Below, one piece after another: positions 25,363 through 34,955 of a stretch of DNA of 64,000 nt (its first letter is position 1; every line of letters starts with the position of its first letter). Under the pieces are notes generated by a model. It was not told the DNA's origin. It did not search any database and saw only the letters and a list, made by a program, of their open reading frames with translations. Position numbers and translations under genes: made by a program. Origin of the DNA: Pseudoalteromonas luteoviolacea DSM 6061 (GTDB taxonomy: Bacteria; Pseudomonadota; Gammaproteobacteria; Enterobacterales; Alteromonadaceae); NCBI RefSeq assembly GCF_001625655.1, contig NZ_AUYB01000125.1:81067-145066 (forward strand). Reading direction: 5' to 3'.

Positions 25363-26574
25363 TTGATTGAGCAACTTCGTAAAGATTTCCCTTTATTGCA
25401 AACACACATTGACGAGCAACCACTTTGTTATTTCGACTCTGCGGCAACGACACAAAAGCCTCAATGCGTTATTGATGCAGTAAACAAGTTTTATCGGCAA
25501 GACAACGCCAATGTGCACCGCGGAGCACATACACTCAGTGCAGCAGCGACTACTCAGTATGAATCTGTGAGAAATAAGCTTGCGCAGTTTTTAAATGTGA
25601 GTCAGCGAGAGATTGTTTGGACCAAAGGTGCCACAGAATCACTCAATCTCATTGCCTATGGTTTATCTGAAAAGTTAAACCAAAACGATGTGATTTTAAT
25701 TTCTCCTTTAGAGCATCACGCTAATATCGTGCCTTGGCAACAAGTCGCACATAGAACCGGTGCCAAATTAGAATTATTGCCAGTTAGCAAGCAAGGAATA
25801 TTGGACTTAGAGGCTTCTAAAACACTAATTAGTGCAAAGAAACCCAAAATACTCAGCATCTGCCATGCATCAAACGCACTTGGCAATATCCATGATATTG
25901 CCGCACTAATCCAAGTTGCAAAACAGTTCGACACCATAACGGTAATAGATGGTGCTCAATCACTACTTCACCTGAGGCCAGATCTAAGTGCTATGGGCTG
26001 CGATTTTTTTGTCTTCTCCGCACATAAAGCATTAGGGCCAACAGGTCTTGGCGGGCTTTTCGGACGATACGAGTTATTAAATAGCATGCCGGTCTACCAA
26101 ACTGGTGGTGAAATGATCGAGCGCGTTAGCTTTTCAGGCACAACATTCAGAGAAGCCCCAGGTAAATTTGAACCTGGTACGCCAAATATCAGTGGTGTCA
26201 TTGGGTTTGGCGCAGCTCTTGATTATTTAGATGCTATTGATGCGAATACCCTCGCTCACCACGAGGCAAGTTTGTATCACTACTTGGTAAATGCTTTAAA
26301 GAAAATCGATGGTATTTCCATTTGGGGAGATACTGAGCGCAATATTGGAGTTGTCAGCTTTACTTACAAAAACGAGCACCACTTTGACATAGCGACTTTT
26401 TTAAATACCTATGGTGTTGCAGTCAGAAGTGGACATCACTGTACTCAGCCCTTAATGGATCATTTATCTCTGCAAGGCACTGTCCGTATAAGCTTAGCAT
26501 TTTATAACTCCTACCAAGACGTTGATATACTTATCGACGCATTGAAAAATACTATTGATATGTTGGAAGAATAA
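25363..26574 (+). CDS. csdA: Cysteine desulfurase CsdA (class II, SufS-like)
   Basis: This is a PLP enzyme of 403 residues that removes sulfur from cysteine as a persulfide. The PLP Lys is in FSAHKALGPTG (Lys 222), the PLP-binding DGAQS near 196, and the persulfide Cys in SGHHCTQPL (Cys 360). It is called CsdA and not SufS because it pairs with a csdE-type gene 2 bases downstream and with tcdA, and no sufBCD genes are present. The start is TTG 25363; the upstream ribosome site is weak, but no better start matches the family N-terminus. Confidence 0.92.
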   Translation: MIEQLRKDFPLLQTHIDEQPLCYFDSAATTQKPQCVIDAVNKFYRQDNANVHRGAHTLSAAATTQYESVRNKLAQFLNVSQREIVWTKGATESLNLIAYGLSEKLNQNDVILISPLEHHANIVPWQQVAHRTGAKLELLPVSKQGILDLEASKTLISAKKPKILSICHASNALGNIHDIAALIQVAKQFDTITVIDGAQSLLHLRPDLSAMGCDFFVFSAHKALGPTGLGGLFGRYELLNSMPVYQTGGEMIERVSFSGTTFREAPGKFEPGTPNISGVIGFGAALDYLDAIDANTLAHHEASLYHYLVNALKKIDGISIWGDTERNIGVVSFTYKNEHHFDIATFLNTYGVAVRSGHHCTQPLMDHLSLQGTVRISLAFYNSYQDVDILIDALKNTIDMLEE

Positions 26575-26576
26575 TA

Positions 26577-26984
26577 ATGGACATCAATCAAATCCAAACT
26601 CAGCTAAACAGCCTCAATGGATGGCAGGCGAAGTACCGAGAAATTATGCTACTTGGTAAAAAGCTCCCATCATTACCTGACGCACTAAAAACCCAAGATG
26701 CGCAAGTACAAGGGTGTGAAAGCAATGTTTGGTTGCATCTAGATTTAGATGAAAACCAAGAACGTCTAGTGATTATTGCCGATTCTGATACTCGAATAGT
26801 AAAAGGCCTTTTGGCTATCATACTCGCTTGCTACAACAATTTGTTGCCACAAGAAGCAAAACTCGTTGACGCGTATGCGTTATTTGAAGAAATGGGATTG
26901 ATTCAACATTTGAGTCCTTCACGCGGAAATGGGGTTAAAGCCATCGTAGAGCGTATACAGACTCAAATCAGCGCATTTCAGTGA
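26577..26984 (+). CDS. csdE: Sulfur acceptor protein CsdE (SufE family)
   Basis: This is a SufE-fold protein of 135 residues that accepts persulfide sulfur from CsdA. The acceptor Cys is in VQGCESNVWL (Cys 47), and RIVKGLLAIIL matches the SufE core. The C-terminal GNGVKAIVERI helix is also family-like. Its ATG is 2 bases past the csdA stop. The 3' end, including the stop codon, lies in a perfect inverted repeat shared with tcdA. Confidence 0.93.
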   Translation: MDINQIQTQLNSLNGWQAKYREIMLLGKKLPSLPDALKTQDAQVQGCESNVWLHLDLDENQERLVIIADSDTRIVKGLLAIILACYNNLLPQEAKLVDAYALFEEMGLIQHLSPSRGNGVKAIVERIQTQISAFQ

Positions 26985-26999
26985 GGAACTGAAATGCGC
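26971..26999. terminator. Hairpin between convergent csdE and tcdA
   Basis: A perfect 11-bp inverted repeat GCGCATTTCAG/CTGAAATGCGC with a 7-base loop that contains the csdE stop codon. There is no T tract on either side, so it is better called a bidirectional hairpin than a canonical terminator. Confidence 0.65.
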
Positions 27000-27004
27000 G
27001 AGCA

Positions 27005-27799
27005 CTAACTATTTCGTTCGCGCTTTTCCAAATATTTACGAATAGATTTCGCAGCTGCAAAAAAGCCAAAACTTCCAGTCACCATGGTTGCAGAACCAAA
27101 TCCAGTTGCACAATCCATATTTTTGCTCCCATCAGCCTGCTGCTTCGCCTTACATACACTACCATCGTCAGTGGGATAAACTAACTGCTCTGTAGAATAT
27201 ACACAGTCGACTGCAAATTTACGCTTTGGGTTTGACGTAAAGTTATACTGTTTACGCAATAGATAACGTACTTTTGCAAGCAATGGGTCATGGGTTGTTT
27301 TAGCCACATCACCATAACAAATTTGGCTAGGGTCCGTTTGCCCGCCTGCTCCACCGGTCGTTATGACTGGTATTTTGTTGCGTTTGCAGTGTGCTATTAA
27401 AGCTGCCTTTTCTTTGACTGCGTCAATACAATCAATGACATAATCAAAGCCTTGGATATAATCTTTGATATTCTCAAGTGTGATAAAGTCATCAACGACA
27501 GTCACTTTGCAAGCCGGATTAATATTTTCTAGACGCGCTTTCATTGCTTCTGCTTTGATTTCACCAATGGTATCTGTAACTGCATGCAATTGACGATTAA
27601 TATTAGTCACACAAATATCATCTAAGTCGATAAGTGTAATATGTCCGATACCTGTTCGAGCCAGAGCTTCCGCTGCCCAGCTACCTACCCCGCCAATACC
27701 AATCACACAAAAATGGGCTTCACTTAACCATGCAAGCTGCTCACTACCATACAGCCTCCCAATACCACCAAAACGAAGCGATGTATCTTGCTCTGTCAT
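27005..27799 (-). CDS. tcdA: tRNA threonylcarbamoyladenosine dehydratase (CsdL/TcdA)
   Basis: This is an E1-like (ThiF/MoeB fold) enzyme of 264 residues that cyclises t6A37 to ct6A in ANN-decoding tRNAs using ATP. The nucleotide motif GIGGVGSWAAEAL is near residues 34-46, IDLDDICVTNINRQ follows, and GSATMVTGSFGFFAA is near the C-terminus. The length matches E. coli TcdA (268). CsdA and CsdE supply the sulfur relay that E. coli TcdA depends on, and the genes are neighbours here on opposite strands, which supports the names of all three. Confidence 0.94.
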   Translation of the reverse strand: MTEQDTSLRFGGIGRLYGSEQLAWLSEAHFCVIGIGGVGSWAAEALARTGIGHITLIDLDDICVTNINRQLHAVTDTIGEIKAEAMKARLENINPACKVTVVDDFITLENIKDYIQGFDYVIDCIDAVKEKAALIAHCKRNKIPVITTGGAGGQTDPSQICYGDVAKTTHDPLLAKVRYLLRKQYNFTSNPKRKFAVDCVYSTEQLVYPTDDGSVCKAKQQADGSKNMDCATGFGSATMVTGSFGFFAAAKSIRKYLEKRERNS

Positions 27800-27800
27800 A

Positions 27801-28466
27801 TTACCACTCTAACTGCTCGGGCTGTTGCCACGAATTATAAATATCATGTGTTACTAATTGCGCAAAATGCTCACCCTCTTTAGGCTTCGCACTAAAGCTT
27901 AAATATTCACCATTCCACTCAAATGCAAGGTAAAAAGCATGCAAATAAACTCTATCTGCTGACTTTCCACCATAGTTTACATCACCTAATATAGGTGCTG
28001 ATAGACTTTTTAGCGCGACCCGTAATTGATGCGTTTTACCGCTGAAAGGTTTCATTAAACAAGCTCGAACGCCTGCCGCCACACTTACTGAGTAAAATCT
28101 TGTTATTGCTGGGTTTTCTTGGCTTTTAAGAAGTTTATATGTACCTCTTCTGGATTTCGCCATATCCCCTTTTACCCAGCCTTGTTTCTTCTTAGGCTTA
28201 TCAGTTACTAGCGCAAAGTAAAACTTGTTTACCTGTCTTTGAGTAAACAAAGTTGTTAATGCAGCCGCAGCTTCACTTGAAGTCGCAAGTACTATCAGGC
28301 CTGAAGTAGGTTTATCCAAACGATGAACGGGAAATAAGCTCATATTAAGTTGTTGCTCAAGTAAAGCGACAAACCCTGCTTCTGATTCACTGTGAAAGCT
28401 CACTCCACAAGGTTTATAGGCAACAACAAAATCTTGATGCTGGGCAATAATGCCGAATTTACCCAT
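27801..28466 (-). CDS. RluA-family pseudouridine synthase
   Basis: This enzyme of about 221 residues converts uridine to pseudouridine in RNA. The catalytic motif HRLDKPTSGLIVLA carries the essential Asp, and the GKTHQLRVAL segment and the LHAFYLAF motif follow. There is no S4 domain. The compact size and the direct start (FGIIAQHQDFVVAYKP) fit the small RluA-like group often found in marine gammaproteobacteria. The target RNA is not known. I start at ATG 28466, which overlaps the kdsB stop by 8 bases; a longer reading would begin at 28484. It ends 1 base before tcdA begins. Confidence 0.87.
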   Translation of the reverse strand: MGKFGIIAQHQDFVVAYKPCGVSFHSESEAGFVALLEQQLNMSLFPVHRLDKPTSGLIVLATSSEAAAALTTLFTQRQVNKFYFALVTDKPKKKQGWVKGDMAKSRRGTYKLLKSQENPAITRFYSVSVAAGVRACLMKPFSGKTHQLRVALKSLSAPILGDVNYGGKSADRVYLHAFYLAFEWNGEYLSFSAKPKEGEHFAQLVTHDIYNSWQQPEQLEW

Positions 28467-29214
28467 TGAGGTACTCAATAACACGCGCTAGGTCTTCTGG
28501 TGTGTCGACTCCAGCATGAACTGGCTTATTTGCCTTTGTTATTTTAATTGGGTAGCCATGATAAAGCACTCTTAGCTGCTCCAATGACTCTTGCACTTCA
28601 AGCGGCGAAACGCTCAACTGAAGATATGTTTTTATAAACCCTGCACGATAAGCGTATATTCCAACATGTCGTTTAAAATGCGATAGCGGTATTTTGCTCT
28701 CATCTAACTCCATCATGCTCTCTCGCTGAAACGGGATAGATGCACGTGAGAAGTAAAGCGCATTATTGTTGGCATCGCTAACAACTTTTACCGCATTCGG
28801 ATTTAATACCTCTTCAACACTCTCAACATCCACACTCAGCGTTGCCATCGGCGCAGATGAAGCGAATAGCAAGTTCGCTACTTGCGTAATATTCTCAGGC
28901 TCGAGTAATGGTTCATCACCTTGAACGTTGACGATTAAAGTGTCGTCATCTAAGTTCAAAATATCGACTACTTCCGCTAGACGCTCTGTACCTGACTGGT
29001 GGTCTTCTCTAGTCATCAACACATTGTTGGTAAACTTTTTTACTTCGTCAAATACTAACTGGTGGTCTGTCGCCACATAAACCGCTTTCGCACCAGCTTT
29101 TTCAGCTTGTTCAAAGACGCGCTGGATCATGGTTTTACCGCAGATATCTACCAGCGGCTTACCAGGCAAACGCGTCGAAGCATAGCGTGCTGGAATAACG
29201 ACTATGAATTCCAC
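28459..29214 (-). CDS. kdsB: 3-deoxy-manno-octulosonate cytidylyltransferase (CMP-KDO synthetase)
   Basis: This enzyme activates KDO with CTP for lipopolysaccharide inner core synthesis. It has 251 residues (E. coli 248). Motifs are IPARYASTRLPGKPL at the N-terminus (nucleotide binding), VNVQGDEPLL near residue 95 (metal-binding Asp), and the LEQLRVLYHG segment near the C-terminus. It starts at GTG 29214, overlapping the Trm112-like gene. It is the usual last LPS gene of the msbA-lpxK-ycaR-kdsB string. Confidence 0.97.
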   Translation of the reverse strand: MEFIVVIPARYASTRLPGKPLVDICGKTMIQRVFEQAEKAGAKAVYVATDHQLVFDEVKKFTNNVLMTREDHQSGTERLAEVVDILNLDDDTLIVNVQGDEPLLEPENITQVANLLFASSAPMATLSVDVESVEEVLNPNAVKVVSDANNNALYFSRASIPFQRESMMELDESKIPLSHFKRHVGIYAYRAGFIKTYLQLSVSPLEVQESLEQLRVLYHGYPIKITKANKPVHAGVDTPEDLARVIEYLNG

Positions 29215-29399
29215 TTCTCTACCTCTTCAAGGCTTAACTCTCTTGCTTCATTTTCTAGCAATACCGGAATATCATCTCTCACAGGGTATGCCAATTTTGC
29301 TGCGGTGCTGATCAGCTCTTTGTTTTCTTTGTCATATGCCAGCTTGCCTTTACATACTGGGCAAGCGATGATTTCCAACAATTTTGTATCAAATGCCAT
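29202..29399 (-). CDS. ycaR: Trm112 family protein (YcaR-like)
   Basis: This is a small protein of 65 residues matching YcaR: LLEIIACPVCKGKLAYD, then AYPVRDDIPVLLENEARELS. Only one CxxC pair is present, as in E. coli YcaR. The family resembles the Trm112 methyltransferase activator, but its role in bacteria is not settled. ATG 29399 is preferred over the TTG-type codon at 29405. It overlaps lpxK by 11 bases and kdsB by 13, so translation is coupled through the group. Confidence 0.92.
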   Translation of the reverse strand: MAFDTKLLEIIACPVCKGKLAYDKENKELISTAAKLAYPVRDDIPVLLENEARELSLEEVEKWNS

Positions 29400-30372
29400 G
29401 GCCAATAATCCCCTTCTTTTCTAATAAACAATGCAGCTTTTCAATAAGCGCTTCAGATGGAACGGCGTCTACACGCAAAAAGTACCAATTGTCTTTTGCA
29501 AAAGACTGGCACTTAACTGCGTCCTTTTCAGTCATAAACACCGGTTGTTTTGTATATGCTTCAAAATCTTGTTCGCTGTACATATGGTGGTCAGCGAAAT
29601 GTTTATTCTGTGTAATTGTAACCCCATTTGCCTGTAAAGACTTTTCAAACCTAGAGGGGTTTCCAATTGCACTTACAGCAATACCTTTCGATGGGTACTC
29701 TTGAGCTCTTTGACCAGTTTTCACGCTGAAAAAGCCTGATGTGCACAATGAGTAACCATCCTCTTTTACCGAGCCATTATACACAGCCAGATCGACCGAC
29801 TTTAAACGGCTAGGAAGCTCTCTCAAAGGTCCCGACGGGAGAAGTAGACCATTGCCAAACCGTCGTTCGTTATCAATAATGCAAATTTCAATGTCTCTTG
29901 CTAATTGATAATGCTGTAACCCGTCATCACTTACTATAATATCTGGTTCGTTGTGCTCAATTAGATATTCGATACTCGCTTGTCTATCGCCACCAATGAC
30001 AATATCACAACCCAGCCGTTTAAAAATAAGTAGAGGCTCATCACCGGCTTGTGCAGCGCTGCTTTCTTCAGTGACATGATACGGTGTATGAGGAGGGTTT
30101 GAACCATAACCTCTACTTATGACAGCTACCTTTAAACCGAGCGATTGTAAATAAGGTACTAGCCACAATACGAATGGTGTTTTGCCATTCCCACCAATAC
30201 CAATATTACCAACAATTAAAACTGGCGCTGGCGCTTTATAAGAAGATTTAATCCCCAGTTTAAACAGCACTTTTCTAACATTGCTAACTAGCCAAAAAAG
30301 GCCGCTCAAAGGTAACAAAGCAATATTCAAGAGGCCGATAGGTTTGTACCAGCTTTTCTCTATTTTATTCAA
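29389..30372 (-). CDS. lpxK: Tetraacyldisaccharide 4'-kinase
   Basis: This enzyme phosphorylates the 4' position of the lipid A disaccharide precursor at the inner membrane. It has 327 residues (E. coli 328). An N-terminal hydrophobic helix (about 12-30) anchors it, and the P-loop-like motif GNIGIGGNGKTP is near residues 55-66. VISRGYGSN and SDDGLQHYQLARD (catalytic Asp region) are recognisable. It sits 2 bases downstream of msbA. Confidence 0.97.
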   Translation of the reverse strand: MNKIEKSWYKPIGLLNIALLPLSGLFWLVSNVRKVLFKLGIKSSYKAPAPVLIVGNIGIGGNGKTPFVLWLVPYLQSLGLKVAVISRGYGSNPPHTPYHVTEESSAAQAGDEPLLIFKRLGCDIVIGGDRQASIEYLIEHNEPDIIVSDDGLQHYQLARDIEICIIDNERRFGNGLLLPSGPLRELPSRLKSVDLAVYNGSVKEDGYSLCTSGFFSVKTGQRAQEYPSKGIAVSAIGNPSRFEKSLQANGVTITQNKHFADHHMYSEQDFEAYTKQPVFMTEKDAVKCQSFAKDNWYFLRVDAVPSEALIEKLHCLLEKKGIIGHGI

Positions 30373-30374
30373 TG

Positions 30375-32111
30375 TTATTCACCATATTGCATTTTGCACA
30401 GTGCTGCATAGGCACCATCTTTTGCTAGTAGTTCGTCATGTTTTCCTTGTTCTAAGACTTTTCCTTTATCAAGAACGTAAATCTGATCTGACTTTTCGAT
30501 TGTTGAGAGCCTATGGGCAATAACGATTGAAGTTTTATTCACCATTAGTTTTTCTAACTCTTCTTGAATAAGCCGTTCCGACTCTGTATCCAATGCTGAA
30601 GTAGCTTCGTCTAGAATAAGAACCGGCGCATCTTTAACAATGGCTCTGGCAATTGCAATACGTTGCCTTTGACCACCAGACAACATAACGCCGTTTTCAC
30701 CCACTTCTGTATTTAAGCCATCCGGTAAATCTTTGACGAACTCCCATACGTGGGCTTGTTTAGCAACTCTGATTAACGCTTCCTCTGACAAAGGCTCATC
30801 TAATCCATACATGATATTGTTAGCGATGGTGTCATTGAATAAAGTGACATGCTGTGAAACCAGTGCGAATTGTTTTCGTAACGAAGCCAATGAGTACTCT
30901 GTCAACTCAACGCCATCTAATGTTATTTTTCCAGCGTCTAAGTCATAAAACCTAGGCAACAAGTTTGACAATGTTGACTTACCTGACCCACTGCGCCCTA
31001 CAAGAGCAATACTCTTGCCTGCTTGCACGTTTAAAGACAGGTTTTCAATAACGGGCTCATCCTTAGTGGGATATGTAAAGGTGACATGCTCAACACTAAT
31101 TTCACCACGCACACTTTCAGCCTCATATGTTCCTGTGTCTTTTTCTTTTTTCTGATCAAGAACTTCAAAAATACTTTTCGCAGCCGCAATACCACGCTGA
31201 AAATCACTATTCACATTTGCTAACTGCTTGAGTGGGCGTAGCATCATGACCATTGCAGTGATCAAAGAAGCAACTACACCTGGCGTCAATGTTTCATGTA
31301 CATCTGGCATTGCAATGATTGCTAAAACAACGGCCATCGCACTGGCTGCAATCAACTGGATCACTGACACACTCAACGCTCTAGTCGCATCCATTTTCAC
31401 TCGCTGCTGTCTGTTATGATTATTGACAGTAGCAAAGTGCGCTATTTCTTTCTCTTGACCACCGAAACCATGAATTTCTTTATGACCAGACAACATTTGC
31501 TCTGAGCCTCTCGTTACAGCACCCATTGCATCTTGGATATTTTTAGAAATTTTTCTGAAACGTTTAGAAACAACGCTAACCACGATAGCAACGAAAGGGA
31601 CGATAACCAGAAATAGCAACGACAATTTCCAACTTATTGCAAACATGCCCCAAAGCAAGAAAACGACGAATGCGCCTTCTCTGATTGCAACTTGTAATGC
31701 TCTAGTTACAGCCTGCTGTACCTGTTCAGTGTCAAACGTTATTTTTGAAACCAATTCACCGTTGGAGTGCTTATCATGAAAGGAAACGGGCATAAAGAGC
31801 ATATGCTCATATAACTGCTGACGCAATTTGCGCACAACTTGAGAACCGACATAGCTCAAGCAGTATGAGGACATGTAATTAAATATCCCCCTTCCCAGTA
31901 CTAGAAAAATCACCACGATAGGCGCCATTGCTAGTACATCTTGATTGCCTTGGGTTAATCCATCATCCATAAATGGTTTCATCAGTTGAATGAAAAGCGC
32001 ATCCATAGCGGCATATCCCAACATACCAAAGATCGCAAAAAACGCTGCAATTTTAAATTCGTAAGTGTAAGTCAAAAGCCTTTTATAAATTTGCTTTCCA
32101 GACTGTTGCAT
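30375..32111 (-). CDS. msbA: Lipid A export ABC transporter MsbA
   Basis: This is an inner-membrane flippase for core-lipid A of 578 residues (E. coli 582). The N-terminal ~330 residues carry six membrane helices. The ATPase domain has Walker A GRSGSGKST near 375, signature LSGGQRQR near 478, Walker B VLILDEATSALD near 500 and the H-loop AHRLST. It acts with LpxK and KdsB, encoded directly downstream. The comEC gene lies 63 bases upstream on the same strand. Confidence 0.97.
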   Translation of the reverse strand: MQQSGKQIYKRLLTYTYEFKIAAFFAIFGMLGYAAMDALFIQLMKPFMDDGLTQGNQDVLAMAPIVVIFLVLGRGIFNYMSSYCLSYVGSQVVRKLRQQLYEHMLFMPVSFHDKHSNGELVSKITFDTEQVQQAVTRALQVAIREGAFVVFLLWGMFAISWKLSLLFLVIVPFVAIVVSVVSKRFRKISKNIQDAMGAVTRGSEQMLSGHKEIHGFGGQEKEIAHFATVNNHNRQQRVKMDATRALSVSVIQLIAASAMAVVLAIIAMPDVHETLTPGVVASLITAMVMMLRPLKQLANVNSDFQRGIAAAKSIFEVLDQKKEKDTGTYEAESVRGEISVEHVTFTYPTKDEPVIENLSLNVQAGKSIALVGRSGSGKSTLSNLLPRFYDLDAGKITLDGVELTEYSLASLRKQFALVSQHVTLFNDTIANNIMYGLDEPLSEEALIRVAKQAHVWEFVKDLPDGLNTEVGENGVMLSGGQRQRIAIARAIVKDAPVLILDEATSALDTESERLIQEELEKLMVNKTSIVIAHRLSTIEKSDQIYVLDKGKVLEQGKHDELLAKDGAYAALCKMQYGE

Positions 32112-32174
32112 AGTATTACTCTAAAACTTCAAAACCCCTATATTGTATCTGCCATCAGCCAAAAACTGAATGCA

Positions 32175-34439
32175 TTATCTTAAAAACCATAGATTTTTCG
32201 CTTCTCTGGCCATGAAAACTTGATAACGGCTAGAAAATATACGAATTTGAATGTGGCCATTTAAAGCTGTATCAAGCATTTGATATCCTGCGTTGTCATA
32301 CCTAGCTATCACATCTCGATGAGGCAGTTTCCAAGGGGAATGATAACCCCTTGAAAAAATTACTAACTCAGCATCCACGGCTTCTATAAATTCAACTCTA
32401 GACGATGTGTTGCTACCATGGTGTGGCGCGAGCAATATCGTAGATTGCAAAGCTGTACTATTTTCATTTACGAGCTTTAATTCAGAACGAGATTCAATGT
32501 CACCGGGCAACAAGAGTCTATTGTGTCCATCACTAATAACAATAACACATGAATTATTATTGTCGTTATTCTGCAATTCTTGCGGCCACAGCACCTCAAC
32601 AAATAACCCTTCAAAGTTCAGCGTTTGTTTTAGACAGGGTTGTTGATACGTGAGCCCATGAAATGTATGCAAGCTACTGCCAAATCCATTTTCGATTAGA
32701 TCATTTAACCCTCCGGCATGATCGCCATCATCATGGCTTATTACCGTATGGACAAGGGTAATGTTGTTTGCTTTGATAAAAGGCAATATTACGTTTTCAA
32801 ATATAGAATACGAGCCAAAGTAATTTGCGCCTAGATCATAAAGTAAACCCTTGCCTTCTTTTGAGACTAAAACCGCAGTTCCATGCCCCACATCAAACAC
32901 ATCTACCTGCCAATTAGGTGGCTGCCAATAATACCAACGAGTTATAAGCAAAATAACAGGAATTGAGGCATAGCGAAGCGTGGGTTTAACCAACAATAAT
33001 GCAATAGACAGCAACATCAAGCCCAAATCAGGTACACCTAACTGTCCGATTCCTAACCAATTGAACTTCAAATCTTTCAGTAGAAGATAAGACTCATTTA
33101 AAACCCAGTCTAATGGACTAATTAACGGTATATTTATAAAAAGAGAAACTAGGCTCTGTAAAATAATGGCCGGAAAAATGATCAGCCCCAGCAGGGGAAT
33201 TACTATTAAGTTAACAATTAACCCTGAGATACTCACTCCTTGAAATGCAAATACACTCCAAGGTAGTAAAAACAAAAATACCACAAACTGTATTTTTATT
33301 AATAGCTTAGCTTTATATGCAAGGTTGTTACTAGTTAAGTTAAAGTTTTGACGCTTAGATAACACCCACAATATGGCTACCACGGCACTAAAAGAGAAAT
33401 ATAGCCCTATGTTTAATAGTGAAAATGGTTCAAAAACAACGACTAATGTTAAAGCATAAAGAACTATTCTAGTTAAGCCTATTCGCAACCCAAAACCATA
33501 ACAAACCACGCCTAAAGCCGCCATTAGCCAAGCTCTTTGCGCAGATACCTGCATGCCACTCAAGATGACATATACACCTGCGATTATGAGTGCACCACAC
33601 ATACAACCTAAATTGACATTTATGGCCTGACTCAAACGACTGTAAATTAAGAATGCGCTGCATTTGAATACAATAAAACTCAATGAAAATAGGATACCTA
33701 TATGCAACCCAGAAATCGCCATTACATGACTTAACCCCAAATTTCTAAATTCACTTTTTTGCTCCTTTGTTATCTTTGTTCGATCGCCACTGAGCAGCAC
33801 ATAGTATAGCCACCCCAATTCAAACTCATTGAAAACACTCGCCATATAACGCTGATACGCTTTTTTAAATTGCGCTTTTCTTGAAATAATTTCATCAATC
33901 TCCATTCGTCCTTTAAAATGAATGTGATTTCTAAACGCATATAGTTCAGTATCAAATACGTCAAAATTTTTCCTCGAACGAAAAAGCCGTATTTTTCCAA
34001 AGCCTGACACCTCATCTCCTTCTTTCAGAGCTTGAGGGCTTTTTGTGACTGACAGATTTGCATAGATGGTTTTTACTGGTGATACATGAAACTTATCAAG
34101 CTTTACCACATCTAACTTGATGTATGTGTAGCTACTTCGATTGATAATTTTGGATACATGGCCATGTATTTTGACCGGCTTATCTACAACTTCATTTTTC
34201 CAACTTACATGATAGAAAGTGAAGTAATGAAAAACTGTAACAAAAATACCTAAAATAAAACCTGCCAAAACATTCGAAAAAAGCTTAAAATAGCTACTAA
34301 CAAAAACGAGCATGGCAATACTGCTGGGTAACTGCCAATAATCCAGATAAAAAACGGATATTAGGCACCCGCATACGATGCCGAAGCAAATCAATAGTGA
34401 AGTAGATGGTTGCTCTATATGGCGAAGAAAACGATCCAA
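32175..34439 (-). CDS. comEC: DNA internalization protein ComEC/Rec2
   Basis: This is the membrane channel that takes up single-stranded DNA during transformation, with about 754 residues. It has an N-terminal helix pair and DUF4131-type soluble region (to about 190), a ComEC competence membrane domain with GLSHVMAISGLHIGI near 230 and many helices, and a C-terminal metallo-beta-lactamase-like domain with DVGHGTAVLV near 510, SHDDGDHAGG near 565 and APHHGSN near 680. The start is uncertain: the open frame begins with TTG 34439, which would overlap the divergent DUF2062 gene at their 5' ends, and no ATG is close. It heads the msbA-lpxK group, as ycaI does in E. coli. Confidence 0.93.
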   Translation of the reverse strand: MDRFLRHIEQPSTSLLICFGIVCGCLISVFYLDYWQLPSSIAMLVFVSSYFKLFSNVLAGFILGIFVTVFHYFTFYHVSWKNEVVDKPVKIHGHVSKIINRSSYTYIKLDVVKLDKFHVSPVKTIYANLSVTKSPQALKEGDEVSGFGKIRLFRSRKNFDVFDTELYAFRNHIHFKGRMEIDEIISRKAQFKKAYQRYMASVFNEFELGWLYYVLLSGDRTKITKEQKSEFRNLGLSHVMAISGLHIGILFSLSFIVFKCSAFLIYSRLSQAINVNLGCMCGALIIAGVYVILSGMQVSAQRAWLMAALGVVCYGFGLRIGLTRIVLYALTLVVVFEPFSLLNIGLYFSFSAVVAILWVLSKRQNFNLTSNNLAYKAKLLIKIQFVVFLFLLPWSVFAFQGVSISGLIVNLIVIPLLGLIIFPAIILQSLVSLFINIPLISPLDWVLNESYLLLKDLKFNWLGIGQLGVPDLGLMLLSIALLLVKPTLRYASIPVILLITRWYYWQPPNWQVDVFDVGHGTAVLVSKEGKGLLYDLGANYFGSYSIFENVILPFIKANNITLVHTVISHDDGDHAGGLNDLIENGFGSSLHTFHGLTYQQPCLKQTLNFEGLFVEVLWPQELQNNDNNNSCVIVISDGHNRLLLPGDIESRSELKLVNENSTALQSTILLAPHHGSNTSSRVEFIEAVDAELVIFSRGYHSPWKLPHRDVIARYDNAGYQMLDTALNGHIQIRIFSSRYQVFMAREAKNLWFLR

Positions 34440-34931
34440 CGCTTTTTACCTGATCACAATAAGATCAAAGAACAAAAATCGTTAAAGATATTTGGTAATT
34501 TATTGCATGATGCAAACCTTTGGCATTTAAATCGGCGTTCAGCCAGAGGTGCTTTTTCAGTTGGACTGTTTTTTGCGTTCATCCCTGTTCCCTTTCAAAT
34601 GGTACTTGCGGCAGCCCTTGCCATACCGTTTAGAGTAAATTTACCTCTTTCGATTGCATTAGTTTGGATTACCAACCCACTTACAATGCCACCGATCTTT
34701 TATTGTTCATATCTTGTCGGTGTTTTTGCACTTGGTCAAGAGTTACAACCATTCCACTTTGAACCCACCTGGGCATGGTTAAGTCAAAGCATTTCAACCA
34801 TTGGTCCTGCGTTTATGGTCGGGTCTCTCATTTGTGCATGTATTGCAGCAATTATTGGATTTTTTGGTATCGATTATTTGTGGAGACGTTCTGTAAACAA
34901 AGCGTGGGAAGCACGCAATCAGGCGGATTAA
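34419..34931 (+). CDS. DUF2062 membrane protein
   Basis: This is a membrane protein of 170 residues with the DUF2062 pattern: a basic N-terminus, LWHLNRRSARGAFSVGLFFAF near residue 28, the helix pair FIPVPFQMVLAAALAIPFRVNLPLS, WITNPLTMPPIFYCSYLVG, and two further helices before a basic tail. The family has no firmly known function. I start at ATG 34419 and not at the TTG-type codon 34410. Its start region faces the comEC start region, so the two genes diverge with no intergenic gap. Confidence 0.88.
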   Translation: MAKKTIQRFLPDHNKIKEQKSLKIFGNLLHDANLWHLNRRSARGAFSVGLFFAFIPVPFQMVLAAALAIPFRVNLPLSIALVWITNPLTMPPIFYCSYLVGVFALGQELQPFHFEPTWAWLSQSISTIGPAFMVGSLICACIAAIIGFFGIDYLWRRSVNKAWEARNQAD

Positions 34932-34955
34932 ACCTCTTATAAAATTCCAATCAAT

